Origin: JBAVVD01 sp049697115
Lineage (GTDB): Bacteria > Acidobacteriota > Aminicenantia > Aminicenantales > UBA4085
Direction of reading: 5' to 3'
Assembly: GCA_049697115.1 (NCBI GenBank)
Contig: JBAVVD010000083.1
Span: 1-48,349 of the forward strand
Length of the DNA stretch: 48,349 nt
This document shows positions 15,999-24,799 of the stretch, piece after piece (positions within the stretch are counted from its first letter, which is position 1; every line of letters begins with the position of its first letter). The position numbers and the translations under genes are program-made. The notes under the pieces were generated by a model that did not search any database, was not told the DNA's origin, and saw only the letters and a list, made by a program, of their open reading frames with translations.

Positions 15999-18886
15999 TT
16001 GGTCGTTTCCACTTTTTTGAGACTCGTTGGCGGATGAGATTTTTGATTCATCCTCCGGAGGTCCAAATTCACAGGAATGGCGATTATGAAACAGGAGCCT
16101 TTGCCCATTTCGCTTTCCACATTGATTCGGCCTTCGTGTTCTTTGACAATAGCATAGCTGATGGAGAGGCCGAGTCCGGTTCCTTTTCCGATTCCCTTTG
16201 TGGTGAAAAAGGGATCGAAAATGTGGAGCAGATGCTGCTCCTTGATCCCCGTTCCTGTGTCGGCAATACGGATCACGGCTTCGGAGTCGGATTCCTGCAG
16301 GTCGATTCGTAAGGTTCCTCCATCAGGCATGGCATCGATGGCGTTGAGAATGATGTTGATGAAGACCTGTTGGAGCCGTTCTCCCTGAGCCCAGATCGGT
16401 TTAACCGGATTGAGGTTCAATTCCATTCGGATGTTGATTGCTTTCAGTTTGTAGTCAATCAGAGAGATGATCTCCTGAAGGTTCTCATTGAGATTCACCC
16501 GGTGAAAGGAAAAGTCGGAAGGATTCCGGGCAAAATTGAGTAGGTTGTTGATGATTCTGGAAACCCGTTCCGTCTGAGTCTCAATTTTTTCAAGAATTTG
16601 GGCGAAATGAGTGTCGGTAATTTTTTTCTGGAGCATCTGGACGTAGCTGGAGATTCCCGTCAGGGGAGTGTTAATTTCGTGGGCAACGCCGGCGGAGAGA
16701 AGTCCGATGGAGGCCAGTTTCTCGGATGTCATGAGCTGCTGCTGGAGTTGAATTTTTTCCGTGATATCCTCAAAAACAATGATCGTCCCGTAAGGATTAA
16801 GGTGGTTATCGAGAAGCGGAGTTTTGGCCACATCGAAAATTCTTTTTTCGCCGGAGGGCAGTTCCAGCGGGATTTCGCTCAAGAGATGATAATCCTGCTG
16901 AGTATCCGAGGGAAAAAGGGAAGAGAAGTCTTCCGGTCCCAGAACATCAATTAAATTCAGCCCGAGCACATTGAACTTCTTTTTAGCAAAGGCCTCTTCC
17001 AGGACCCTGTTCCAGCCGATGATTCTTCCTTTCTGGTCCAGAACGGCGACGCCGACAGTCAGGCTCTCAATGATATTTTCGCTATAATCTTTAAGCCGTT
17101 CCAGTTCCATCGTCCGAATGCTGGCCTGGCTGTAAAGGTAGGCGTTTTCCAGCGCGAGGGCCACAGGGGAAGAGATGGTCGTCAGGAGTTCCCAATCCTC
17201 GCTGGTGAAAAAGGAGGAGTCGATTTTGTTGCTCATGGCCAGGCAGCCGATCAGCTTGGCCTCGACCTTGAGGGGCAGGAAATGGTTGAAGCTAAGGGCG
17301 GAGAGGTTTTCGAATTTTTTATGGAATTCTTTCTTATCTCCCAGCGAATACAGGGAAAGAGAATCTTTTTCTTGGAGGCTTTGATAGAGCTGAGGATCAA
17401 AAAGAATTTTGGCCGGAAGAGAAGAGGATTCTCCCTTATAGCTCAGAATCGAAAAGGCGTTGGTTTCATTTTCAAGAGGAAGGAGAAGGGCGATGTTCTG
17501 GAGAGAGAGCGCGTTGGCAATGAGTTCGAGAAGTGATTGGGAGAGATTCTGGAGGTTTCGTTCGCGGCTGAGCTCTTTACTGATGGACAGAAGGGTTCTT
17601 CGGTATTTGTAGCTTTTTTTATAAAAAACCCTGTCAAAGAGAGTTTGAAAGAGTTTCCTCAGCGGAGAGAAGAGCGTGGCACTGAGGGTGATGGCCAGAA
17701 TTCCCAATATAAAGGCATTCATACGGTATTCGGAAAAGATTTTTGTTTGGGAGCTGACGATGAAGTACATGCAGGCGATGACGAAGTAGGAAAAAACGAA
17801 AGTGGCTGATTTTTTGAGGATCACCTCCAGGTCCATGAGCTTGTACCTGGAAATGGAATAGGCAAAGGTGAGGGGGATGAACGCCTGGAGGAGAATGGTG
17901 AGTTCGGCCACCTGGGAGGGGGCCTGGCCCAGAATGAATGGAATGACATAAAAGAGAGTGAAGGGAATCACTCCAAAGCTGAGCCCATAGACAATCACCT
18001 GGAGTTGTTTCTTAACGAGAAGGCTGGGAAATTTCAAATAGCTGTGGAGAATCGTCGCCAGGGTGGCGAGGGTGAAGACGGCGAAATGGAGCAGGTCCAA
18101 TTTTCCCGTCATTCCGTAGATGCTGAGGATAAGGGCGTTGTCCAAATTTTTAAAATAGGGGAGGTGAAAGCCGATTTTGACCAGGAGAAGAACGAACCCG
18201 GGAAAGTAGAACAAGAACACACGGGAAGGCCGGACCTTGAGAAACTTTTTGTGTTTGGGAAAAATCAGAAAGAAATGAAGGAGCAGCGGAGGGAATCCAA
18301 GAAAAGCAATCTTGTCCAACCAGTAAAAAACACTGTCTAAAAAATCGAGTTCTCCGGTGAACGAAAACGTGTAGAAAGAATAAAGGAACAAAGAAAGAAA
18401 ATAGAAAAAAGTATGAGGAATCGAGAAGGGCTTTTTGGTGTTGAAAAATACAATCAGGCAGATGATGAGAGTGATCAGCCCGATCAGAGCCAGATAAAAA
18501 TAGATGAGATTTGCGCCTTTTTGGATGAGAGACATGGAAGGGTACATGAGTTCGCCTTGGCGGTTAATCTCATAGATGATTTTTTGACCGGAACTTCTGG
18601 CGATCCAAAGGTTTTTAATGAGGTCGATTTTATTTGTGATCAGGGTTTTTTCTTTGGGCAGGCTGTGATGGATGGAATAGAGGATGTCTCCTTTTTTGAT
18701 TCCAGCTAAATAAGCCGGACCGTTGATATCGACTTTGATGGCCGTTAAGCCACTGGGCCTCTTTTCCCAGACGACGCCGTCAGAGGGCTCCTTCCAAGTG
18801 ATTTTGTTATAGATATTCAGACTTCCCAAGACAAGGAGCAACAGCACGGGCAGAAGGAATAAATAACCTTTTTTATTCATATCCAT
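15995..18886 (-). CDS. membrane sensor histidine kinase with PDZ, GAF and PAS domains
   Basis: A 963-aa kinase. Residues 1-25 are a membrane segment. A PDZ-like domain follows (SGLTAIKVDINGPAYLAGIKKGDILYSI, about 45-110), then roughly eight hydrophobic helices (about 125-415), a GAF domain (about 430-590), a PAS domain (ENIIESLTVGVAVLDQKGRIIGWN), HisKA with the phospho-histidine in GVAHEINTPL, and HATPase with NIILNAIDAM, ADTGTGI and GKGTGLGLSI. It is PilS/NtrB-like in its catalytic part, but the PDZ plus multi-helix input domain suggests sensing of envelope peptides or lipids. Co-translated with the regulator downstream. Confidence 0.93.
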   Translation of the reverse strand: MDMNKKGYLFLLPVLLLLVLGSLNIYNKITWKEPSDGVVWEKRPSGLTAIKVDINGPAYLAGIKKGDILYSIHHSLPKEKTLITNKIDLIKNLWIARSSGQKIIYEINRQGELMYPSMSLIQKGANLIYFYLALIGLITLIICLIVFFNTKKPFSIPHTFFYFLSLFLYSFYTFSFTGELDFLDSVFYWLDKIAFLGFPPLLLHFFLIFPKHKKFLKVRPSRVFLFYFPGFVLLLVKIGFHLPYFKNLDNALILSIYGMTGKLDLLHFAVFTLATLATILHSYLKFPSLLVKKQLQVIVYGLSFGVIPFTLFYVIPFILGQAPSQVAELTILLQAFIPLTFAYSISRYKLMDLEVILKKSATFVFSYFVIACMYFIVSSQTKIFSEYRMNAFILGILAITLSATLFSPLRKLFQTLFDRVFYKKSYKYRRTLLSISKELSRERNLQNLSQSLLELIANALSLQNIALLLPLENETNAFSILSYKGESSSLPAKILFDPQLYQSLQEKDSLSLYSLGDKKEFHKKFENLSALSFNHFLPLKVEAKLIGCLAMSNKIDSSFFTSEDWELLTTISSPVALALENAYLYSQASIRTMELERLKDYSENIIESLTVGVAVLDQKGRIIGWNRVLEEAFAKKKFNVLGLNLIDVLGPEDFSSLFPSDTQQDYHLLSEIPLELPSGEKRIFDVAKTPLLDNHLNPYGTIIVFEDITEKIQLQQQLMTSEKLASIGLLSAGVAHEINTPLTGISSYVQMLQKKITDTHFAQILEKIETQTERVSRIINNLLNFARNPSDFSFHRVNLNENLQEIISLIDYKLKAINIRMELNLNPVKPIWAQGERLQQVFINIILNAIDAMPDGGTLRIDLQESDSEAVIRIADTGTGIKEQHLLHIFDPFFTTKGIGKGTGLGLSISYAIVKEHEGRINVESEMGKGSCFIIAIPVNLDLRRMNQKSHPPTSLKKVETTK

Positions 18887-18978
18887 CAGCCGTTGGAGGA
18901 CAATTCTTGTTGAGAGAATTCCCTAATAAAAATCCAAAAAATTGAATCCCGGAAATAAAAAATATATGCAAGTTTGAC

Positions 18979-19230
18979 CTAGTCCAAAATATGTCTGCCT
19001 CCGGCCCGGAGAGCCCAAATCAGGTTGGGCTGTTTGAGCCATTTTTTCAAAGTTTTATCTTCTTTAAGCCCCAGAGGCTTTGTGTTTCTGGATAGGTAAG
19101 TACTTATATAATCATCCTTAGATCTCTGTGCGAGGAGGGTTTCCTGAGGTTCTGCACTTCGGGAGGGAAAGGCGAGAAGGAGCATGATCCCCATCCCAAA
19201 AAGAAAAATAATCCTCTGGCTCTTCCTCAT
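18979..19230 (-). CDS. small hypothetical exported protein
   Basis: An 83-aa reading frame starting MRKSQRIIFLFGMGIMLLLAFPSRSAEPQE, a convincing Sec signal peptide with a likely cleavage after SRSA. The mature part is short and basic (DDYISTYLSRNTKPLGL, then LKKWLKQPNLIWALRAGGRH). I do not recognise a family. It lies upstream of the kinase gene in the same direction and divergent from the pilus operon. A frame extension to a TTG at 19272 overlaps a promoter-like TTGACA and is rejected. No strong ribosome binding site is visible, so existence rests on the signal peptide. Confidence 0.5.
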   Translation of the reverse strand: MRKSQRIIFLFGMGIMLLLAFPSRSAEPQETLLAQRSKDDYISTYLSRNTKPLGLKEDKTLKKWLKQPNLIWALRAGGRHILD

Positions 19231-19243
19231 TTTCACTGGTATA

Positions 19244-19272
19244 AAAATAAATCTTCCTTTTATTTTTGTCAA
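19244..19272 (-). promoter_or_regulatory. possible promoter of the small exported protein / kinase operon
   Basis: On the minus strand TTGACA (19272-19267), a 17-nt spacer, then TATTTT (19249-19244). It would give a very short leader for the ATG at 19230. Confidence 0.35.
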
Positions 19273-19342
19273 CTTTTTCCTTCCATCCCAAAATTACCAG
19301 TTCTGGGTTCCATCCCGAGTATTTGAGGGAATTGGCGCTTAT

Positions 19343-19371
19343 TTGACAAAAGGGAGTCAATGGCCTAATAT
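19343..19371 (+). promoter_or_regulatory. sigma-70-type promoter of the pilus assembly operon
   Basis: TTGACA (19343-19348), a 17-nt spacer, TAATAT (19366-19371). The leader to the pilC ATG is about 57 nt and contains TTTGGAGAG near 19416. Confidence 0.7.
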
Positions 19372-19434
19372 TGAGACTAATCTCAGTATTTTTATTGAGT
19401 TATTTAGAGTCAAAGGTTTGGAGAGAAAGCAACA

Positions 19435-20643
19435 ATGCCCCATTTTCTCTGCCGTGTGGCAACTGAGGACGGACATATTCTCTCCCACTCTTTTTTTGCC
19501 TCTTCCCAGGAGGAATGCCGGAAACATTTCGAATCCGAAGGATTCTGTGTTCTCTCAGTGAAGAAAGAATGGAAAGGAATCAGAGCGTTTTCCTTTTTGT
19601 CGGAAAGGAAGATCAGAGACAGAGATTTCATTATGTTCAACCAGGAATTCATTGCCCTCGTCAAGTCCGGCTATCCTGTTCTCAAGAGCCTTGAGATCAT
19701 CTCGGGCCGCATCAAGCATCCAGCTCTCAAGGAAATCTTGATGAAAGTGGAAAAAGACATCCGTCAGGGGAAATCACTCTCTGAAGCCTTTGCTCCCTAT
19801 GAAACGAAGTTGTCCAAAATCTATACGGCATCCTTGATGGCGGGAGAACAGAGCGGAAACCTGCCCGGAACACTGGGTCGTTTTATCCAGTACGCTCGAG
19901 TGATTTCCCAGGCCAAGTCCAGGATAAAGTCCGCGCTGATTTACCCGACGCTTCTCCTTTTTTTTTCTTTTTCCCTCTTGATCATTCTGATCAACTTTAT
20001 CCTTCCCCGTTTCGTGGATTTCTATGCCAATTATGAAGCCCAAATGCCGTTGATTACGACCGGGCTCATAACTCTGGCCACCTTTGTGAGGAGCCATTTG
20101 ATTTTTATTGCGGCCTTGATATTTGCATTGTTCTGTCTTTACTTCTGGATGAAAAAGAAAGAACGAACGCTGGTCCTTCTCGATAAATACAAGCTTAAAA
20201 TTCCTTATGCCCGCGGCATCTGGATAGAGTCCGCCATTTCCCTTTTTTGCCGGAGCCTCAGTCTTCTTCTGGAAGCGGGAATCTCTCTGGTCCCCGCCCT
20301 TAATGTTTCTTCCCAGGCGATTCCCAATAAATTTCTTACGGCGAAAACGAATCCTTTGCCGGAATCCATAAAGAACGGGGAGAGCCTTTCGGAAGCGCTG
20401 ACCCGGACGGAATTTTTCTCCTCTCTGGCTTTGGATATGGTCCGAATTGGGGAAACTTCGGCCAATTTGGGGGGAATGCTTCAAGAGATTGCCGATGTCT
20501 ATGATGCACGCATCCAGGCGAAGGTCGACACGTTCGTTTCTCTGATTGAGCCTGTCCTGATTATTGGTATGGGCCTGATTGTGGCGTTCATACTCCTTTC
20601 GGTCTATTTGCCAATTTTTAACATTGTAAGGATTGCTCGATAA
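19435..20643 (+). CDS. pilC: type IV pilus inner-membrane platform protein (PilC/GspF)
   Basis: A 402-aa GspF-family protein with two repeats of the T2SSF domain: MFNQEFIALVKSGYPVLKSLEII (about 66-180) and LFCRSLSLLLEAGISLVPAL (about 265-385). Membrane helices sit after each repeat (LLLFFSFSLLIILINFILP; IFALFCLYFW; VLIIGMGLIVAFILLSVYLP). It anchors the assembly ATPase. First gene of the pilus operon; the PilB ATG follows the stop by 1 nt. The order pilC before pilB is less usual than B-T-C. Confidence 0.95.
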   Translation: MPHFLCRVATEDGHILSHSFFASSQEECRKHFESEGFCVLSVKKEWKGIRAFSFLSERKIRDRDFIMFNQEFIALVKSGYPVLKSLEIISGRIKHPALKEILMKVEKDIRQGKSLSEAFAPYETKLSKIYTASLMAGEQSGNLPGTLGRFIQYARVISQAKSRIKSALIYPTLLLFFSFSLLIILINFILPRFVDFYANYEAQMPLITTGLITLATFVRSHLIFIAALIFALFCLYFWMKKKERTLVLLDKYKLKIPYARGIWIESAISLFCRSLSLLLEAGISLVPALNVSSQAIPNKFLTAKTNPLPESIKNGESLSEALTRTEFFSSLALDMVRIGETSANLGGMLQEIADVYDARIQAKVDTFVSLIEPVLIIGMGLIVAFILLSVYLPIFNIVRIAR

Positions 20644-20644
20644 A

Positions 20645-22255
20645 ATGGATAAACGCGAGTCACAGAAGATTCTTCTTTCTGAGGAAAACGAAACCAAAAA
20701 ACTGGCCGAGAGATACCATGTTTCTTATATCGACCTCTCCACCTGTTCTTTCCGCAAAGAGCTCATTCAGGCGTTTCCTCCGGAGTTTCTCCACCGCTCG
20801 AATTTCATCCCGTTGGAAGAGAATGAACATTTCATCAAAATTGCCATCGCGGATCCCTCCAATATCGCCACGATTGATGCCATAGAGTCTTTTCGAGGTA
20901 AAAAAGTCCAGGTTTTTGCCGCATCCCAGCGGGCCATTCATGAGGCGCTGCGCAAGAGTGAGACGGCCCTCCAGGTCCTGAAAGATGCCACCGAGGGTTT
21001 TATCATGCAGGTCGTCGAGAAAGAAGGCGGTGAGGAAGAAGAAGTCATTTCCATTGAGAAGCTGGCGGACCAGGACGGATCCATCATCAAACTGGTCAAC
21101 ACCATTATTTTTACGGCCGTCCAGAAAAGAGCCAGTGATATCCATATCGAGTCCAAAGAAGAAGGCGTCACCATCAAATACCGCATTGACGGGATTCTGG
21201 GCGAGGCCATGGAGCCCATTGACAAGAAATTCCAGTCGCCGATCATTTCACGGGTCAAAGTGATGTCGGATCTGGACATCGCCGAACGGAGAATTCCCCA
21301 GGACGGCCGGTTCCGTCTGAAGATCAAAGACAAGACGATTGATTTTCGAGTTTCCATCATGCCCAGTATATACGGGGAAGATGCCGTGATCCGCATTCTG
21401 GACAAGGAAATGATTACCGAAGCCATCTCCGAGCTCAAAATTGAGCTTCTCGGTTTTTCGGACGAGGTGATTAAAAAATTCCGGAGATATATCACTCAAC
21501 CCTACGGCATGGTTTTGGTCACGGGCCCGACAGGGAGCGGAAAGACAACGACGCTGTATACGGCCCTGACAGAAATCAAATCCCCGGAGGATAAAATCAT
21601 CACTATTGAAGATCCTGTGGAGTATCAAATCGACGGCATCACCCAGATTCCGGTCAATGAGAAGAAAGGGCTGACTTTTGCCAGAGGTCTGCGGTCGATC
21701 CTGAGGCATGACCCGGACAAAATCATGGTCGGTGAAATCCGGGATCCGGAGACCGCCCAAATCGCCATCCAATCGGCCCTCACCGGCCACCTCGTTTTTA
21801 CAACCGTCCATGCCAATAATACCTTTGATGTCATTGGCCGTTTCCTGCATATGCAGGTCGATCCGTACAGCTTCATTTCCGCTTTGAATTGCATTCTGGC
21901 CCAGAGATTGGTCAGGATTCTGTGCCCCAGGTGCAAAACGGCCACTCATTATGAGGCGCCGACACTGCTCGAGTCAGGACTCAATCCGGAGATCTATAAA
22001 AAACAGACCTTTTTCGAAGCCCGCGGATGTCCGGAATGCCACCTCACGGGTTATCAGGGAAGGACAGCCATCGCTGAACTGCTGGAGCTTTCCGATGAGA
22101 TCCGAGAAATGATCCTGGTGAGAAAGCCTCTTTCGGAGGCCAAGAAGAAAGCGAGAGACGAAGGAATGATTTTTTTGAGGGAAGTCGGGACGGAGAAAGT
22201 TCTCAAGGGAATCACCAGCCTCAAAGAGTTAAACAAGGTGACTTTTGTCGAATAA
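20645..22255 (+). CDS. pilB: type IV pilus / type II secretion assembly ATPase (PilB/GspE)
   Basis: A 536-aa secretion ATPase. The N-terminal MshEN-like domain is at about 15-130. The catalytic domain has Walker A GPTGSGKTTTLY near 294-305, the Asp box (TIEDPVEYQIDGITQIPVNE), Walker B (KIMVGEIRDPETA) and the His box (GHLVFTTVHANNT). Two zinc CXXC motifs (CPRCK and CPECH) are present as in extension ATPases. It drives pilin polymerisation. No retraction ATPase PilT is in the window. Confidence 0.96.
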   Translation: MDKRESQKILLSEENETKKLAERYHVSYIDLSTCSFRKELIQAFPPEFLHRSNFIPLEENEHFIKIAIADPSNIATIDAIESFRGKKVQVFAASQRAIHEALRKSETALQVLKDATEGFIMQVVEKEGGEEEEVISIEKLADQDGSIIKLVNTIIFTAVQKRASDIHIESKEEGVTIKYRIDGILGEAMEPIDKKFQSPIISRVKVMSDLDIAERRIPQDGRFRLKIKDKTIDFRVSIMPSIYGEDAVIRILDKEMITEAISELKIELLGFSDEVIKKFRRYITQPYGMVLVTGPTGSGKTTTLYTALTEIKSPEDKIITIEDPVEYQIDGITQIPVNEKKGLTFARGLRSILRHDPDKIMVGEIRDPETAQIAIQSALTGHLVFTTVHANNTFDVIGRFLHMQVDPYSFISALNCILAQRLVRILCPRCKTATHYEAPTLLESGLNPEIYKKQTFFEARGCPECHLTGYQGRTAIAELLELSDEIREMILVRKPLSEAKKKARDEGMIFLREVGTEKVLKGITSLKELNKVTFVE

Positions 22256-22257
22256 TT

Positions 22258-23211
22258 TTGTCAAATAAGAGGATGGCCGCTATTATCCATCAACTGAAAA
22301 AGTACTGGACGGAGCCGGTCTTTCCTCCGGCCGCTTTTTTGCTCTCCCGGCATTATATTGGAGGCGTTCATTTCTCTCTCAGAGAAAAGAAGGTCCGACA
22401 TCATTTCCTTTTCCCACTGAAGCCGGGGATTCTGGAGCCTTCCTTTGATAAGAAAAATATATGGAATCCTACTGCTCTGGAAAGTCAAATTCAGGAGGGA
22501 ATTCATCAACTTCATTTCTTGGGAAAATCCGTTGGCCTCCTCATTCCGGAGTCCTGTCTGAAGATTTTTATTTTATCTTTCGATGTTCTTCCTTCGGCAC
22601 CGAAGGAGAGAGAGGAGTTCATTCTCTGGCGGCTGAAAAGGCTCATTCCATTTAAAGCCACTGACGTGAAGGTCTCCTTTGATGTCCTTCAATCGAAAAA
22701 CGGTGTGAGGGTCATCATTGCCCTGGCCCATGAGAGTATCGTTCGAGAGTATGAAAATTTTTTCGCCACCTTCGGCTTCAGAATGGGCGTCCTCAGCATC
22801 CCGGCTCTTGCCCTTGTGAATGGCGTCAACCTCGGGGAAGAGAAGGATGTAATGATCGTCAATTTGGAGGAAGATTCCGTGAGCCTAATTGTGGTCCTCG
22901 ACTCTGAAATCTCCCTCTATCGCTTCAAAACGCTCAGCGGCAATTCCTTCAGCCCCTTGTCGGCGGAGGAAAAAATGGCCCATACACTGGCCGAGATTGA
23001 GAACACGGTCCGTTTTGTCGAGGACAAGGAAAAGAAGAAATTGAATACCCTTTGGGTCCGCTTGGCCTTTTTGGATCAGAAGAGAGAGCTTTTTTCTCTC
23101 TGGCAGGAGCGGCTCTCTCTTCCCTTTCGCCTGATTCAGCCTTCTCCGGCCGTGGATTTGAGTTCAAGGGATAAACAGATTCTGATGCCCTTGATCGGAC
23201 AGGTGGGGTGA
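22258..23211 (+). CDS. pilM: PilM/GspL-like actin-fold pilus assembly protein
   Basis: A 317-aa protein at the PilM position of the operon. The sequence is divergent, but the segments GLLIPESCLKIFILSFDVLP, EEFILWRLKRLIPF and DVMIVNLEEDSVSLIVVLDSEISLYRFKTLSG follow the order of the PilM/GspL cytoplasmic actin-like fold. It should bind the N-terminus of PilN on the cytoplasmic face. Start codon TTG at 22258; an ATG at 22273 is an alternative but has no spaced ribosome binding site. Call depends partly on synteny. Confidence 0.75.
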   Translation: MSNKRMAAIIHQLKKYWTEPVFPPAAFLLSRHYIGGVHFSLREKKVRHHFLFPLKPGILEPSFDKKNIWNPTALESQIQEGIHQLHFLGKSVGLLIPESCLKIFILSFDVLPSAPKEREEFILWRLKRLIPFKATDVKVSFDVLQSKNGVRVIIALAHESIVREYENFFATFGFRMGVLSIPALALVNGVNLGEEKDVMIVNLEEDSVSLIVVLDSEISLYRFKTLSGNSFSPLSAEEKMAHTLAEIENTVRFVEDKEKKKLNTLWVRLAFLDQKRELFSLWQERLSLPFRLIQPSPAVDLSSRDKQILMPLIGQVG

Positions 23212-23216
23212 CACTG

Positions 23217-23774
23217 ATGAGGAAGTTCAATTTAAACCTGGCGAGCGAACCTCTGCGCAATCGCCGGTTTTTTCGCCTCCTTTTCTGGAGTCTGGCCGCG
23301 GCCGTTCTCTGCCTTTCTGTGGCATCGGTTGTTTTTTACTTGAGCGAAAGGGCCCGTCTTGCAGGAGCCCAGAAGGATCTGGCGGATGTCCACCGGACGA
23401 TCCGAATCACTCAGAAAGAGCGGGAAGAATTCGCTGTCCGGACTCAGGAAATTTCACAGAAGTATGCCGAGAGCGTCGACTTCTTTAACGCCGTTATTGT
23501 CAAGAAATGTTTTTCCTGGGTGGAATTTTTTACGCTCCTCGAGAACGCCCTGCCCGCGTCGAGCTATATTGTCTCGCTTTCTCCCCTTCAGTTGACCGAG
23601 AGTAAAATGGAGTGGAGGATGAAGGTTGTCTCCCCCCATTTGCAGGGACTCCTGGAGCTCGTCCACAACCTCCAGGTCTCCCAATTTAAAAACATTACGG
23701 TGAAGAACGAAGCCAGAGATGCGGACGCACAGCTCCTTGCCGAAATCACTTTAGCCTATGAGAGAACTCTTTAA
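23217..23774 (+). CDS. pilN: PilN-like pilus assembly protein
   Basis: A 185-aa bitopic membrane protein. It begins MRKFNLNLASEPLRNRR, matching the conserved INLLP/NLASEP-type N-terminus of PilN that docks into PilM. One membrane helix follows (LLFWSLAAAVLCLSVASVVFYL), then a periplasmic coiled coil and alpha/beta domain. Start at ATG 23217 with GGGGTG upstream; a GTG at 23208 overlapping the pilM stop is possible. The 3' end overlaps pilO by 17 nt. Confidence 0.8.
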   Translation: MRKFNLNLASEPLRNRRFFRLLFWSLAAAVLCLSVASVVFYLSERARLAGAQKDLADVHRTIRITQKEREEFAVRTQEISQKYAESVDFFNAVIVKKCFSWVEFFTLLENALPASSYIVSLSPLQLTESKMEWRMKVVSPHLQGLLELVHNLQVSQFKNITVKNEARDADAQLLAEITLAYERTL

Positions 23775-24318
23775 TCGATTGAATGACCGAGAGAAAAGAA
23801 TCGTCCTCTGGCTCTCTGTTTTACTCGGGGCCGTCCTTATCGCCTTTTCTTGGCTTTCTCTCAAAGAGAGAGGTGTCTATTCCCGCCGAGTGAATAATAT
23901 TCAGGCTGGACGAAAGGACTGCGAGCGGCTCCGTCTCTTGACGGATACGGAAGCGCGCATATGGTCCAGCTGGGAAGCGACGCGGAAGGACCTGGAAGAG
24001 ACCAAGGCGAAATATCTGTATGGCGGGGACAAAGGAATTCAGGATCTGCGGCTGGATCTGCAGCAGCTCTTTCAGGAAACGGGGGTCCGTTCTCCCCAGG
24101 TCGCCTATGAGTATTTTGACTTTCCGAAAGAACGGGTCCGGAGAGTCCACGTGAGCTTCTCTTTTTCGGGGTCCTATTTTTTGTTAAAGAGGTTTCTCCA
24201 TGCCGTTGAACAATTCCCGAAATTTGTCTTTGTGGAAAGGATCGACTTTTTGGATGTGAACTCACTGTCGGGGCGGATTGAGCTGAAAATCATCCTGGCA
24301 GGTTACTATGAACGCTGA
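23758..24318 (+). CDS. pilO: PilO-like pilus assembly protein
   Basis: A 186-aa bitopic protein: short cytoplasmic N-terminus (RLNDREKRIVLW), one membrane helix (LSVLLGAVLIAFSWLSL), a coiled coil and a ferredoxin-like periplasmic domain (HVSFSFSGSYFLLKRFLHAVEQFPKFVFVERIDF). This layout and the LLKRFLHAVEQFP-type segment match PilO/GspM. It pairs with PilN to make the inner-membrane alignment complex. Overlaps both neighbours. Confidence 0.8.
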   Translation: MRELFNRLNDREKRIVLWLSVLLGAVLIAFSWLSLKERGVYSRRVNNIQAGRKDCERLRLLTDTEARIWSSWEATRKDLEETKAKYLYGGDKGIQDLRLDLQQLFQETGVRSPQVAYEYFDFPKERVRRVHVSFSFSGSYFLLKRFLHAVEQFPKFVFVERIDFLDVNSLSGRIELKIILAGYYER

Positions 24319-24799
24319 GAGAAATTTTTTCTGCATGGCTCTTCTGATGGCGACCTTGAGCCTGGCCCTCAGCTTTCTCTATGGAGAGCGGACTCCGAAA
24401 AAAGAGTCCGTCCGGAGCCGCGGAGATTCTCTCCTTCTTAAAGAGCGGCTTCAAGATAACAGGCGGGAGTATGTCCCGCCGAAGAGGGATATTTTCTCGG
24501 CCTGGCGTTCCCAGGGAGCCGCCGCGATTCCTCCGGCTGCGGATGAGGAGTCTGAATCTTCGGCGTCTCCGGCACAGAATGTTTCCACGGCAAATTTTAA
24601 TGTCCAGTATATCGGCTATATCCGGACTCCGCAAAAATTTCTGGGTTTGATTCTCTTCGAAGGGCAGGCCCTGACCGTGACCGAAGGGGAGTTCATCGGG
24701 GAAGGAATCAAGGTCCTCAGAGTTACGGCCGAGGAAATAGAAATTCAGGGGCCAGATTCCAAAGTCCAGAGGTTCGGCCTGGAAGGAGACAAAAAATGA
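24308..24799 (+). CDS. pilP: PilP-like pilus assembly protein
   Basis: A 163-aa protein with an N-terminal membrane or signal segment (CMALLMATLSLALSFLYG), a proline-rich and charged linker, and a small beta domain (YIGYIRTPQKFLGLILFEGQALTVTEGEFIGEGIKVLRV) as in PilP/GspC homology regions. It should link PilNO to the secretin PilQ. Overlaps pilO by 11 nt and pilQ as ATGA. Sequence alone is weak; position strengthens the call. Confidence 0.72.
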   Translation: MNAERNFFCMALLMATLSLALSFLYGERTPKKESVRSRGDSLLLKERLQDNRREYVPPKRDIFSAWRSQGAAAIPPAADEESESSASPAQNVSTANFNVQYIGYIRTPQKFLGLILFEGQALTVTEGEFIGEGIKVLRVTAEEIEIQGPDSKVQRFGLEGDKK

